A stretch of DNA of 64,000 bases, taken from NCBI GenBank assembly GCA_021495925.1, contig JAKEKT010000020.1:372001-436000 (forward strand), written 5' to 3'. The DNA comes from Diplodia intermedia. Its lineage: Eukaryota; Ascomycota; Dothideomycetes; Botryosphaeriales; Botryosphaeriaceae. Position numbers and translations under genes: made by a program. Of the stretch, positions 37,560 through 48,999 are shown piece after piece; position 1 is the stretch's first letter; the number at the start of each line of letters is the position of its first letter. The notes under the pieces are model-generated. The model was not told the DNA's origin. It did no database searches and saw only the letters and a list, made by a program, of their open reading frames with translations.

Positions 37560-40500
37560 CTCTTTAATCTCTTCTCTAGACTACTTCTTTACGTAAATTC
37601 TTCTCGTTAATACTATCGTCTTCTTCTTTGTCGTCTTCTACCTCTAGCCGTCGCCGCCGCCGCCTACTAGCGGAGCTCGATCTAAACGCGCCTTCGTAGT
37701 ATTATAAGCGCCGCCGGCTTAATAACGCGTTAAATAACGCGTACGCTAACGTATCGTCTAATAAATCTTCTTTATTAAAGCTAAGAATACGTATATCTAT
37801 AATAGATAACGATTTTTAAATCGATACTAGTTACGCCGTAAACGTCTTCTTATATATGTCTTAAAGCGTTAAAAGATAGAATTCGCGTAAAATAATATCT
37901 TCGTCTTAGTTAGATATAATACGGTCTAAAAGAATAAGAGATACCTTTAAGAGAAACTCGCGTCGGCCTAACTAACGCGTTCGATAGCTAGATAAACGCG
38001 TTCGACGATATAATTTCTTATATAGTTTATTTAGCTAATATTTTCTTTATTTACTCTATAGTAATTTTCGCCGCGCTTAAGACGCTATATCTCTTTCTTA
38101 TCTTCGCGCGCTTCTTATATCTTAAGACGTAATATCTCTTTCTTATCTTCTTCGCGCGCTACTCGCGCTTTAAGATGTAATATCTATTTCTTATCTTCTT
38201 CGCGCGCTACTTACGTCTACGACGCGATATCTAGCGCGTTATCTTTTAGCTTATCTTTATCTAGTTTCTCGAGTCTTTTACCGCGCGATTTACGTCTATA
38301 CGTTGCTCGGCTTTAGTTCGTCTAGCCGATATCGTCGGAGTAACGCGCGCCTATATAGAGTTCTATATAAAGTTATATATAGATAGAGAAGGCCTTAGAA
38401 TCTAAATATATTAGCCGGCTTATATTTATTATACCGTCGCCTCGCTTTATCTCTAAGAGTAAGCTAGAGAAGTTTATCTTAGTCTTATATTCTTTAAGAT
38501 CTAACTTAGATTACATAGTAAACGAGAATAGCGAGAAGTTTTAGCGGCCTTTCTTTATACCTCGCGCGTTAGACACGTAGAAGCTCGATATTCTTAGATA
38601 GACGTAGCGGCTATCGCCGCGCGTCTAAATAATATTACTCTAAGCGTATCGCTTCTAGATATATCGTTAGCCCCCTAAGCTATATTAGTTAAATAGATAT
38701 AAAGAATCTATTTACCGATATTATTAAGCGAAGCACTAGATCGAGAAGAGAAGCGCGTACTTCTCTATATTTAATTTAATTTATTAAAGTTACTATCGGA
38801 GCGATACTATATAATTACCTTCGTCTAAAGAACTACTAGATTTTATATAGTAGCTTCTAACTTCGAATAACTAGCGTAGTAAAGATTTTCGAAGTAAAAT
38901 TCGAAAATATAACTTCGCCTTTACTTTTACGTGTTTTAGATACGAGGCCGATAATCGAACTTCTAATAAATACTAGGCTTTTTCTATTAGTAGCGAGGTC
39001 TTTTATTTAATAGGGCCCCTCGGTCTCGGCCGAGATGTTAAAATATAAGAAAGGTTAATCGACTACTATATTAAGTATAGTCGGCTATGCTTTTTATCTA
39101 ATAGTTATAAGCCCGGGCGCGCTAATTAGTATAATAGTAGCCCTTCTAGCCTTTTATCTTACTAATACGGTAAATCGGCTAGAGTACTATTAAATTAGTT
39201 AAATACTATTAGTTAGGTCGTATATTCGAACCTTAGTAAGCGAGAAATACTTAATCTATAAAGAATTTACTATAATAGAGAAAAGAGTCTACGGGTTTAT
39301 CTTTATCTTATTCTTTGCTAAAGATAAGAAAATATATTAGAATATAAGAAAGATTTATCGAGTTCTATATTAAGTATAGTCGGCTATACTTTTTATTTAA
39401 TACGAGAGAATTCGAAGCCTCTATTTATATAATTATATTTTTACGACGATTTTATATAGAATAACATTCGCGTTGCCCGTTATTTACTTAATTCTACTTT
39501 AGTAGTAGATATTCGTTCTCTTCTTTAAGATGTTAACCTCTACGTGTCTCGATTCGCTACTACTTATAAGACGCTATAGACTTATTAAACGAACGAAGCT
39601 ATCGCCTTAATTTTAAACCTATAGATACGACTTCTTCTAAAGTATAGCGCTAATTAACGGCGTAAGAATCTTTTTATTACTAACGAGATCGGCGCTCTAC
39701 TACTCGATAAGTAAACTAGCGATATTCGCGACGTACTTCTCTATCGGCGAAACGACGACGAAAGTCTCTCGAATTATTATATTAGAATTAACCGTACTTA
39801 TTTAGTATATCTTTCTCTTTACTATGTTCTTCTCTTTTCGTACGACACGCTCGATTAGTACTATAAGATAACTAGAGCTATTTCTAGGTCTTATACGAAC
39901 GATATCGAAGACGAGTCTAGTAGAGAGAATCTTACGCTATTTAAGAAGATAAATTATAATAATAATAATAAGAATAATCGCTAGAGTAGTTATAATAAGT
40001 ATCGACTTACGATACGAAAGTAGTACTACTTCTATTTATTTAAGAGAGAGAATTAGTTTAACGATCTTTTACGAGTATATTAGCTATTTAAGTAGTTCGT
40101 CGTAGATGCGTAGGCTTACGTCGACTAGAAAATGCTCGACTAGTATCGCCGTAACTAAGATATAACTAGAGTCTATCTCTACTCTAGAGTAGTAGATACT
40201 CTTCGTATCAATTTCGCCGTAGACGAGTTCGGCCGTCTAGTAGCGAAGCGAATTAGTAAGCCTATTATTCTTCTAGCGTTCTACCGCTATAGCGATCGTT
40301 TTATATTTAAATGCTATTAAAACTCGGTTACTATTCTTCGACACTTCGAAAATCCGTCGTATTTTATTACGATAACGGCGAATCTAAAATAGAAGAAAGT
40401 TATCGAGATATTATTTAATAATAGTAGTACGCGGTACGATATTATTACTCGAGTCTTTAAGCTTAAGTTAGATCGCCTTCTATAACTATTAAAGAGGTAG

Positions 40501-43430
40501 CGTTTAAACGGTAAGAGAGCGCCTAATAACGAAGTTTTTAGTCGTTACGTTAGTAATATATATACTATCGAGTATTAGAAGCGGGGCTTATTCTATATAT
40601 ATATTCTTTTATTCTTAACGGGCGAGTTTCGTTCTAATACGCCCGAGATCATCGATAAGTATTATAGTATCGAACTATTATCGCTAGAGAAGAATTCTAA
40701 TAAAAAGCTCTTCGACATTATATCTTTATATATAATTTATAGGCCGTATAGCGAGGGTTACGAAGATTCGCCGTATATAAAGTCGAATGGTTCGACTTAG
40801 CCGAAGCGGTACTCGAAGAGATACTCTATAGCGTATATCGATAAGACTTCTATTATCGAGAATAGTATCTTAATTATACGTTAGCACCGCGGCGAACGTA
40901 CGATACGAAAGAAGCTTAAGAATAATAGAGAGATTAATTTAGACTATTAATAGATAGTATCGTATTTTTCTTATCTTTCTAGAACGTTCGGATGCTATAT
41001 TAATATAAAGCTAATTAGTAGTATTCGAGCTATTAAATATATATATAAGTACGTGTTTAAGAGGTGCGATTAGGCTACGATACGCATTAAGAATCGAAAT
41101 AACGAGATCTTAATAACGCTTAATAATTAATATATTATACTATTTATAGCGGTTTAGAACCTTATATCGTTTCGTACGTACGAGAAAAAGCTAGCTATCG
41201 TTATACTTAATTACTATCTTAAGAGTATATATTTAGTTTTCTAGAACTATTAGCTCTTAAACGAGTAATTACGCGACGCGGTAAATAAGTAGAAGTTATA
41301 GTTTCTTACGTAGATAAAGTATAATCGCTTATATCTAGAGAAGAAGTATCGAAATATTCTATACTAGAATTTTCTTATATACTATACTTAGAACGCGAGA
41401 AATATAACGTAGTCTAAACGAAAAACTAATACGACCGCGATTAGACGTCTTTATACGGCGAACCTAAATTAGATCGAGAGATACTCTCTCTAGCGGCTAC
41501 TTTAGCGAAAGTCTAGCGCCACGTCGTACGAGAATCTATATACTATTAATAATAGAACGTAAAGTAAGCTATCTAAAGCCGTCGTAGCCCTCGATCTTAT
41601 CTTTAGCGATATCGAGTGGCGCGATTTTTTTAATAAAATCCGCGTCTCTACTATAATTATATCGGCTAGAGCTCTCTTTCTCGATGCTACTATCTACGGC
41701 TATATCGTTAATCCCGCCGCTTTATTTAAGAAATTTCGAGATCTCTTTAAAGAGAACGCGTTACGAATCTTTCTTTATAAGCGTATCGTTCTACTAGTTT
41801 TAGACGTCTTCTTAAACGTATAAGAGGCGTATACTAACTATAGACTATTTCTACTTCGCTAATTTCTAGAGAAGAATAGTTCTATAGATCTTCTTTAAAT
41901 ACTATTCGTCTATTAGTATTAGTAGAAGAACTTCGCGGTTAATTCTCTTATTACGAATTAGCTATACGACTAGGCCAAGAAATAGCGATTTTTCGACTCT
42001 AGCGTTAGCGGCCTTAACGAAGGCTAGCGTATCGCGTTCGACCGCGTCGTTATAAAGATTAAGTAGCGGTCTAAGACTACGTACTTCTTTTTATAGGGTC
42101 TAGATAGAACGAGAAAGACGTATCTATATAAGATTATCGCGAGCTACTTTCGTACTTAAAATAATATCGTATTATATACTATCTTCTTTAGCGTAGCGTC
42201 TCTACTTCTTCTAGACGATCGAACGGCGTATTTACGGTTTAAGATTTCTCTCGAGCTCGATATATTTTCGTAGTATAATATTTCTCGCGAGGGTTATCTA
42301 TTAGCGCTTCTCCGCCGCACTAAGCTTATTATCTAGAACGAGGTACTAATATAATATAAGTAGTGCTTTTAAGCGGTTTATAGATTACTATATAATATTA
42401 TAGAGGTAGACTATATAAGTAGTAGTATCTTTAGAGGTATTTTCTATCTACTTAGCGGTGACTTTACGTAGTATCTTCTAGTTATTCTTCGTAGACGGCG
42501 GCCGTAGATCGTGCATGCCACGATAAGTTAATAGAAGAGATAGTCGAAGTTTCGAATTCTCTTTTTATAGTAGAATATACGAGTGTATTTTAACTAGCTA
42601 AACTAGACGTTCGTCTAGTAGATCGGCGAACTATCGTATAAGAGAAAGCTCTACGAAAGTATTTAGCTTTCGTTATATATTTATACTACTACCTTTCTAG
42701 CTATATTCGTCGAGTCCGTGTATTCGGTCTATAAGATACGCGAGACGAACTCGAGAACGAACTACTTCTTTAATAAAGTAATTCTTTACGATAGAAACGA
42801 TTATATCGACGAGTTTAATATAGCTATTATCGCTAATCTAGAGAGGTATAGTGTAGTAGAGCGAGCTTACGAGTCCGTAGACCGAATAAATAATAATAAT
42901 AATAACGTAGAAGCTTTATTATCGAATAATTATCTCTTTATATTAATATCTACTAGATGTTCGTCCGTAACACTTTATCTTCGCGTTAGCGCGCCGATTA
43001 TACTATTACGAAACCTCTTTCTAGATACTAGACTTTATAATAGTACTCGCTTAATTATTACGTATCTCTAGAAGCGCGGCATCGCGATACGTATCGATAA
43101 TTCTAGCGGCCGGTTTAATAGCGATCTTTACTTTATTCTAAGAATCGATTATAGTACTAAGAGCGACTTAGACTTTAAGCTTATTCGTCGATAACTATCT
43201 ATTAAGCTATACTTTATTATAACTATTAATAAATCTTAAGATTAAACGCTACGGCGTATTAGCGTTAATCTACGCATAAACGTCTTTTTATACGAATAAC
43301 TTTATATTACGCTATCTAGAGTTACTAATATCGCTAAGCTAAATATTCTACTTTCGTTAAAGACGACGACGATAAGTAATATAATATATAACGAGATGCT
43401 ATTAAAAAAACTATTAAAATAAAGACCTTT
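37560..43430 (+). pseudogene. Helitron Rep/PIF1-type helicase relic
   Basis: Plus strand with TAA/TAG read through. N-terminal Helitron_like_N domain at about 39,450-40,500 (NEIGALLLD..., DVLLYRRNDDES, then YVLLFSY for the LLFPYG motif). Rep nuclease: KRGLFYIYILLF at 40,579-40,614, where the family has GLPHxHxLLF, so both His are now Tyr. A tyrosine region KYIYKYVFKRCD lies near 41,035-41,070. PIF1 helicase: P-loop FL*GLDRTRKTYLYK at about 42,087-42,131 (family GPGGTGKT), Walker B KLII*NEVLI near 42,322-42,351, and C-terminal NKS*D*TLRR near 43,224 with LYITLSRVTN near 43,302. It needs read-through of many stops and contains an inserted segment at 39,013-39,390. The start is uncertain; a Ser/Arg-rich leader begins near 37,600. 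Confidence 0.8.
39013..39390. mobile_element. 378-bp SINE-like insertion in the Helitron gene
   Basis: The 12-mer TTTTATTTAATA lies on both sides (39,001-39,012 and 39,391-39,402). A third, near-identical copy (TTTTATCTAATA) lies inside near 39,096. About 55 bp (AATATAAGAAAG... to CGGCTAT) are repeated at 39,052 and 39,332. The central part has a tRNA-like B-box pattern (TATTCGAACCT near 39,214, family GGTTCGANTCC), so a tRNA-derived SINE is possible. Removing it rejoins the flanking Helitron N-terminal coding relic. The A-box is weak. Confidence 0.45.
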
Positions 43431-43605
43431 ATTATAGTATTTTTTTTTTTTTTTTAGCTTACTTTTATAATACCTCTATGCTTTTATAATACCTCTAATA
43501 CGTTTTTATAATTTTAAGTTTTTTCTTTTAATATAGATTAACGTAATTTAACATATTTAATTTAATATAATAATAAAGAAAGAAACGTAAATAAGTTCTA
43601 CGTTA

Positions 43606-44590
43606 AGATAGAATTCTATCTATACGATGTCTAGAAAAACGCCTACGGCCTAATATCGAAGTAGAATTCCATCTATACGGTGTCTAGAGAAACGTCTACG
43701 GCCTAATATCGAAGTAAAATTCCGCCTATACGATGTCTAGAAAAAGCGTCTACGGCCTAATATCGAAGTAAAATTCCGCCTATACGGTGCCTAGAGAAAG
43801 CGCCTACGGCCTAATATTAAAGTAAAATTCGGCTTATTATACGAACGCGAAAAAGATATACGTATCGAAAATAACTATAGAATTCGGCTTATTATACGAA
43901 CGCGGAAAAGATATACGTACTAAGAATAGCTATAGAATTTAGCTTATTAGATATACGTAAAAACGACGTAGATACTAGAATTATTATAGAATTCGGCTTA
44001 GTATACGCACGTAGAAAGCGATATATTAAAAAAAGTACTATAGAATTTAGCTTATTACACGCGCGTAGAAGGCGGCTAACGGTAAAAATCGCTATAGAAT
44101 TTAGCTTATTACACGCGCGTAGAAGGCGGCTAACGGTAAAAATCGCTATAGAATTCGATTAATTAAAGGCGCGTAGAATAGCTATTAGTAGTAAATATCG
44201 TCGTAGAATTCGGTTAATTAAAAGCGCGTAGAATAGCTATTAGTAGTAAATATCGCCGTAAAATTCGATTAATTAAAGACGTGTAGAATAGCTATTAGTA
44301 GTAAATATCGCCGTAAAATTCGATTAATTAAAGGCGCGTAGAATAGCCATCGATAGTAAATATCGCCCTTAACTTCGACGTAAGCGTTAGTCTATCGGCC
44401 TAGTTCGATAGATGTTTTATTACTAAGCTATAGTAAATGTCGCTCTTAACTTCGATATAAGCGTTAATCTATCGGTCTAGTTCGACTAATATTTTATTAC
44501 TTAGCTATAATAAATATCGCTCTTAACTTCGATATAAGCGTCGGCCTATCGGCCTAGTCCGACTAATATTTTATTGCTAAGCCATGTTTC
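43606..44590. repeat. Tandem array: about 14 units of 54 bp, then 3 units of 77 bp
   Basis: Units of about 53-56 bp begin near AATTC and differ in sub-families. The first four share CTATACG.TGTCTAG...CTACGGCCTAATATCGAA (43,606-43,822). The next ten share .TTATTA.ACGAACGCG or TTAATTAAAGGCGCGTAGAATAG (about 43,826-44,367). Three units of about 77 bp follow, starting TTAACTTCGAYRTAAGCGT (44,368-44,584). One more partial 77-bp type unit appears at 46,222-46,275, after the copia fragment. Function unknown. Confidence 0.8.
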
Positions 44591-45081
44591 TATAGCTATA
44601 ACGCATAGTAAGGGCCTTATACTTATACGACCTAGCGCTAGCGACACGATAGTTATTTCCGCGGTATTTAGCCCGTAGAATCTTATCGCCGAGTAGCGTA
44701 GAAAGAAATAAAAGTTAATTATACTAATAGGTCTAGCCCGTAGAAGACTACTACCGGCATCTAAGATAATACTACTACTCGATATATAATAAGAAACTTA
44801 ATATTACGTACGATAACGTAGCTAAACCTTAATAGTACGTACGAAACCATCTATAGCTAATCTACTATATATAAGACTAAGTTAAGCGCTTTTAACGTCT
44901 CTTTATCTTTCTCTAGATATAAAATAACACTACTTCTCGACCTTAATAATAATAATAGAAGCGGATTTTTATACTATAGAGGATTTTAAGTTCTTAAAAC
45001 TATAAAGAATTTAGCGTTCTAATATATTAGAACTATACTATCGTGCCGCCTTCTCTCTTTTCACCTATTAAAAGAACTATA
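44591..45081. other. Diverged non-coding segment with a repeat shared with 48,221-48,290
   Basis: No coding pattern recognised. A block at about 44,650-44,720 (AGTTATTTCCGCGGTATTTA...CGCCGAGTAGCGTA) resembles 48,221-48,290 (AGCTATTCCCGCGGCATTAA...CGCCGAGTAGCGTA). Some CA/TG sites survive near 44,582-44,610. Confidence 0.5.
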
Positions 45082-46222
45082 TTACTAATTAAAGGGCCGT
45101 TAGTAAGGTTCTTTATAATATATTTACTAGTATTACTATCTAGTATTAAGGGGTAAATGTCGTTTTTTATTATTATTAAAGAATAATAAGCATCGATTTA
45201 AAGAAGATAGTACCGCTTTCTTTAACGCGAGAGGCACGAGTTCTCGTAATATCTTAGTTTACTATACGAAAGTAAAATAATTCTCGAAGCTCTAGCTAGT
45301 CGAATTTCTATATAATTCTTAAGATAAGTATTTTATATTACCTACTAGATAATAACTATTTAGAACCTACTTAAAGTTATAGATATCGTTATTAGAGTCT
45401 AGATATAGTATTATTTTATACGTAGAGAAAGTAAAGAGCTATAAGAGCGTATAGAGTAGCTTCTTTAGTAAAGAGTTAGCTATTAACGCTATTAAGCGTA
45501 TTATTAAGACTTAATTACGTTATCGTGCTTAGTATTAAGCTCTTTATTATATACGAGGCTAAAGTATTATCTTAGATACTAGTATAAAGTAAAGGCTTTT
45601 TTACTTCTCTCTTCTTCTTATCTTTAATAACCGTTATTTATTATTACTAAGATACTATATATTCTAGTATACTACTAGTTCTAGAGTTCTTAGTTTATAG
45701 GGTCTTCTCTTTACTATTATATTTTCGTTGTCTTCGTAGTTCTACGGCCAGACTACTTGCTCGGCTAGTAAGAAGTATAGCGGTTAATAATAAACTAAAA
45801 GAATAATAAAGCGTAGTATAGTAAAATAATAATAAAATATAGTATAATAATATAATAATAAAAATAGATTTTAATAAAAAGCATCGCCGTCTTCTAAACG
45901 AGAATAGTTAGTAATAGAGAAAAGAAAAAGTAAGAATATAGTCGATCTTAAATAAGCTCTAACTAGAGTTATCTCTAGTCGGATTACTTATATTAAAGTA
46001 ACGAAGAAAGAGAGTGCCTTACTTTATACGGCTATAGTAGTCGAATCTTCTTTACGCGTGTTCTTCTAACTAGTATTCGAATTAATTAGATAACCTAGTT
46101 TACTTATATATATCTACTAAATAAATACTTTAAACCGTTAACGTAGTAGTATCTTAGTAAGTCCGTTAGCTACTATAGTAGCTATAGGCGTCTATCGTAA
46201 TTAAATATAGTAGTTTTAAGAT
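45082..46222 (-). mobile_element. Internal copia fragment within the Helitron-like unit
   Basis: About 1.14 kb matching the 3' internal part of the outer copia element (20,690-21,790), in the same orientation. It starts near TAAAGGGCCGTTAGTAAGG, about 10 bp inside the LTR border, and ends within the RNase H coding relic (ANGLTKILL on the minus strand). No LTR or target duplication was seen. The right end abuts a partial 77-bp repeat unit. A Helitron capture or a deletion derivative would both explain it. Confidence 0.75.
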
Positions 46223-46559
46223 AAGCGTCGGCTAGTCGGCCTAGTCTAACTAATATTTTATTACTAGAAGCGTCTATCTAAGAGACGAGAAGAACTCGAG
46301 ATAAGCGTTAGTTAATTAGCGCGGTAAACGTAGATTAAAGAAGAATCGGGCGTACGCGTAAAGATAGTCGCGAGTTAGTCGCGGGTAAGATACGGGTAAG
46401 ATAGATACGCGCGCGCGTATCTATTTTTTTTTTTTTCTTTTTTTAGGGTCTAGCGCGCTTTCTTAGAGTCTAGCGCGCGTATATCTATCTTTTTTATTTC
46501 TTAGAATCTAGTGCGCTTTTATTAGATCTTTATAGTCTAGCTACGATCTTTCTTCTTTA

Positions 46560-47940
46560 CCCTACTAACGCCTCGACACTTAAAGCTTTAGACGTTAATA
46601 CTAATCTTCTACTACTATTATATTCGTTTCGTAAGATAAGTAAAGCCTATAAACCCTAAGTATAAGACGTAAGCTAACTATATATACGTAGAAATAAACT
46701 TTCTTAAGCCGCGCCCGTTTCGCGTCTAAGTATAACTATAGTAACGTCTAGACGTCTAGTATAATTTCTTAACCTCTATACGCGTCGTTTAAACGCTACT
46801 AGTCTATCTTAATAAGATATACCGCGTCTATAACTTCGACTTAATCGTATTTATCGACGGGTCTCTAGCGCTATAAATTCTAACTAACGAGAATAACGTA
46901 ATATATTATTAAGAGTTTCGGCTAGCTAACTCGTCTAAGTTTAGCCTATCTACTCTTATACTAAATATCGACCTTACCTAGTCTAACTACTTTATACTAG
47001 CCTTACTCGTCTAATATTCTACGGCCGCTACGAAGAACTTTACGCCTTACTCGCGCTATGCCGCTAGAAAGAACGTATTCTAGTAGTACTAATTTCTTAA
47101 TAGGCTTAACCGAGAATTACTTAAGAACGTATATTACTACTATCTCTAGAAGAACGCTAACGCTACTACTATCTACTTACTTCGCGATAATAGCTCTAAG
47201 AAGACTATTATTATCGATCTAAGTAAGCGCGTTAAGACGAACTCGAAGAACGAAATGCCCGATCTTAATTCGTCTTGTTTAGTATTCGGCGAGCGCCGTA
47301 TTTATTCGGCTAATAAGTTCGCTAATCCGCCGCTTTCGGCATTCGACGAGCGCTCGAAGAACTAGATTAACCCGTTCTTTAACTTAGCCGTTTATTAGAT
47401 CTAGTCTATATTACTCGTAACTCGGGTACTCGTCTTTACGACGTCGACTTCGACGCCGTTAAAAACCGCGACCGTCTAGAAACAAACGGTTTTTAACGTT
47501 AGCGCTAGCTTTAATTCGTCTAGCTCGGTTATAAGCTTATTACTTAACGTAGTACTAGAGTCGATAAGCGCGAAGTCTAAAGCGCTATCTTTATAGTTCT
47601 TTATAGCTAACGCCCGCTAGTTTCTATTACTAATCGCGCTATACTTCTTTACGTTATTAGTTAAGCTTAATAGCTCTTCTACTTATTCTATTATCGTGTC
47701 CGACCGTAGTAGTAGCGGCGAGCCCGTAGATAAAGCCCGCGGTTACGCCTTCGCGAAGTCCGTCTAGTCTTACTCTAAAAATATTAATTCGACCTTCGAG
47801 ACGTCTAAGTCTAGTAACTAGTCTTAACGCTAGCTAAAGAAGATAAAGAAGAAGTCTAAGTTCGACTATTCTATTAAAGTATAGAGAGTTTTAATTATAA
47901 CTTTAAGAGCGTTAACGATAATACCTTAGCGCGAAAGACG
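46560..47940 (+). pseudogene. Decayed ORF of unknown family (ORF X)
   Basis: Plus-strand frame with low stop density for about 400 codons when TAA/TAG are read through. The longest clean part is near 47,180-47,880 and includes KTNSKNEMPDLNSS, FGERRIYSANKFANPPLSAF and a Ser-rich DRSSSGEPVDKARGYAFAK. A Lys-rich end (KKIKKKSKFDYS) follows. I do not recognise the family and it is not a known Helitron partner. A run of T and CTAGCGCGC repeats (46,400-46,515) lies upstream. It could be captured host coding sequence or an accessory transposon gene. Confidence 0.4.
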
Positions 47941-48409
47941 AATAATATAGTTTTAAATTTTAGATAGACTAGACTAGGGTTTAGCGATAAGCTCGAGGGC
48001 TTAAATTTAATAGAATTTTCTTTAACTAGCTTTAGATTAATAAGACTCTTAATATATTCTAATATAACGAGTTTTTCTTTATATATTACGTGTTTAGTTA
48101 TTATCGGCCCGGTCGACTCTAACATGTCTATTTAGTTAATAATTAAACTATTATCGTAGCCGCTCTTTCTTCTCTAAGCTTTATAGTTATTATCGGCCGA
48201 CTTTAATATTAGCGGTACTATAGCTATTCCCGCGGCATTAACTCTTAGAGAGCTTACCGCCGAGTAGCGTATAAAGAAAAGAGTAATTATTACCGCTATA
48301 TAAATATTTATTACTTTAGTAATAGCGGAATATAAAGAGATAGAAGAGTATATTATTATTTTATTATAAAAGAAGCCCTTATTTAAATTTAAGTAGCTCG
48401 AATCGTATC

Positions 48410-48741
48410 TATACTAAAGCTAAACCCTATCTATTATCTTTAATCTAAGTCTATTTCTAGTAAACTATCTATATCTAATTATTCTCTTTCGCTATTAAGT
48501 CGACGAGATTTCTATTTTCGATAAAGTATAATCGAGCTATAGTAGAAGTTACTATATAGAATAAATAGATTTCGCCTAGCATAACGTTATCGTTAATCGT
48601 AAGAATTCGATACTCGCTATAGTTATTACTAAACGAGTCCTATCGACGGAAGTATCGCGAGTATAAGAATAACGCTAGAACTACGCCCGCTACGCCGAAT
48701 ATAATTAAGGCTACTAGTATTATCGTGTTCGAGTTAGACAT
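48410..48741 (-). pseudogene. Small membrane-protein ORF relic
   Basis: ATG at 48,741, one of the few surviving start codons in the block. The first 33 codons are open (MSNSNTIILVALIIFGVAGV, then VLALFLYSRYFRR): a short polar head, one clear transmembrane helix and a basic stop-transfer end. A TAG at 48,640-48,642 ends the frame. Read through, it continues for about 70 residues (YSEYRILTINDNVMLGEIY and on). Family unknown. Confidence 0.4.
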
Positions 48742-48999
48742 TTGTTTACGATGCTTAAGGTTTACGTAAACGCCGCGTATAATTATAAGATCGGCTTTAA
48801 TAAGACTTTAAGCTAGTATACCGCGATAGTCGAGGGCGACTAGAAAAGATATAAGAGTACGCGAAATCTTAGATATAAAATAGCCTTAAAGAAGTCGCTA
48901 TATTTATCTAATATAAATAGTACGTAGCTTACTACGAAGCGCTTTTACCTTTATCTCTTAAAGCGCTAACTATATTAGTAACGTTATAGATATATAAGA

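Noticed and set aside
42718..43071. 117-codon open frame as an independent gene
   Set aside because: Starts with GTG and is a fragment of the Helitron helicase relic in the same frame.
47895..48125. 76-codon minus-strand ORF with a real ATG
   Set aside because: No domain; it overlaps the end of ORF X on the other strand and looks like a chance open stretch in AT-rich DNA.
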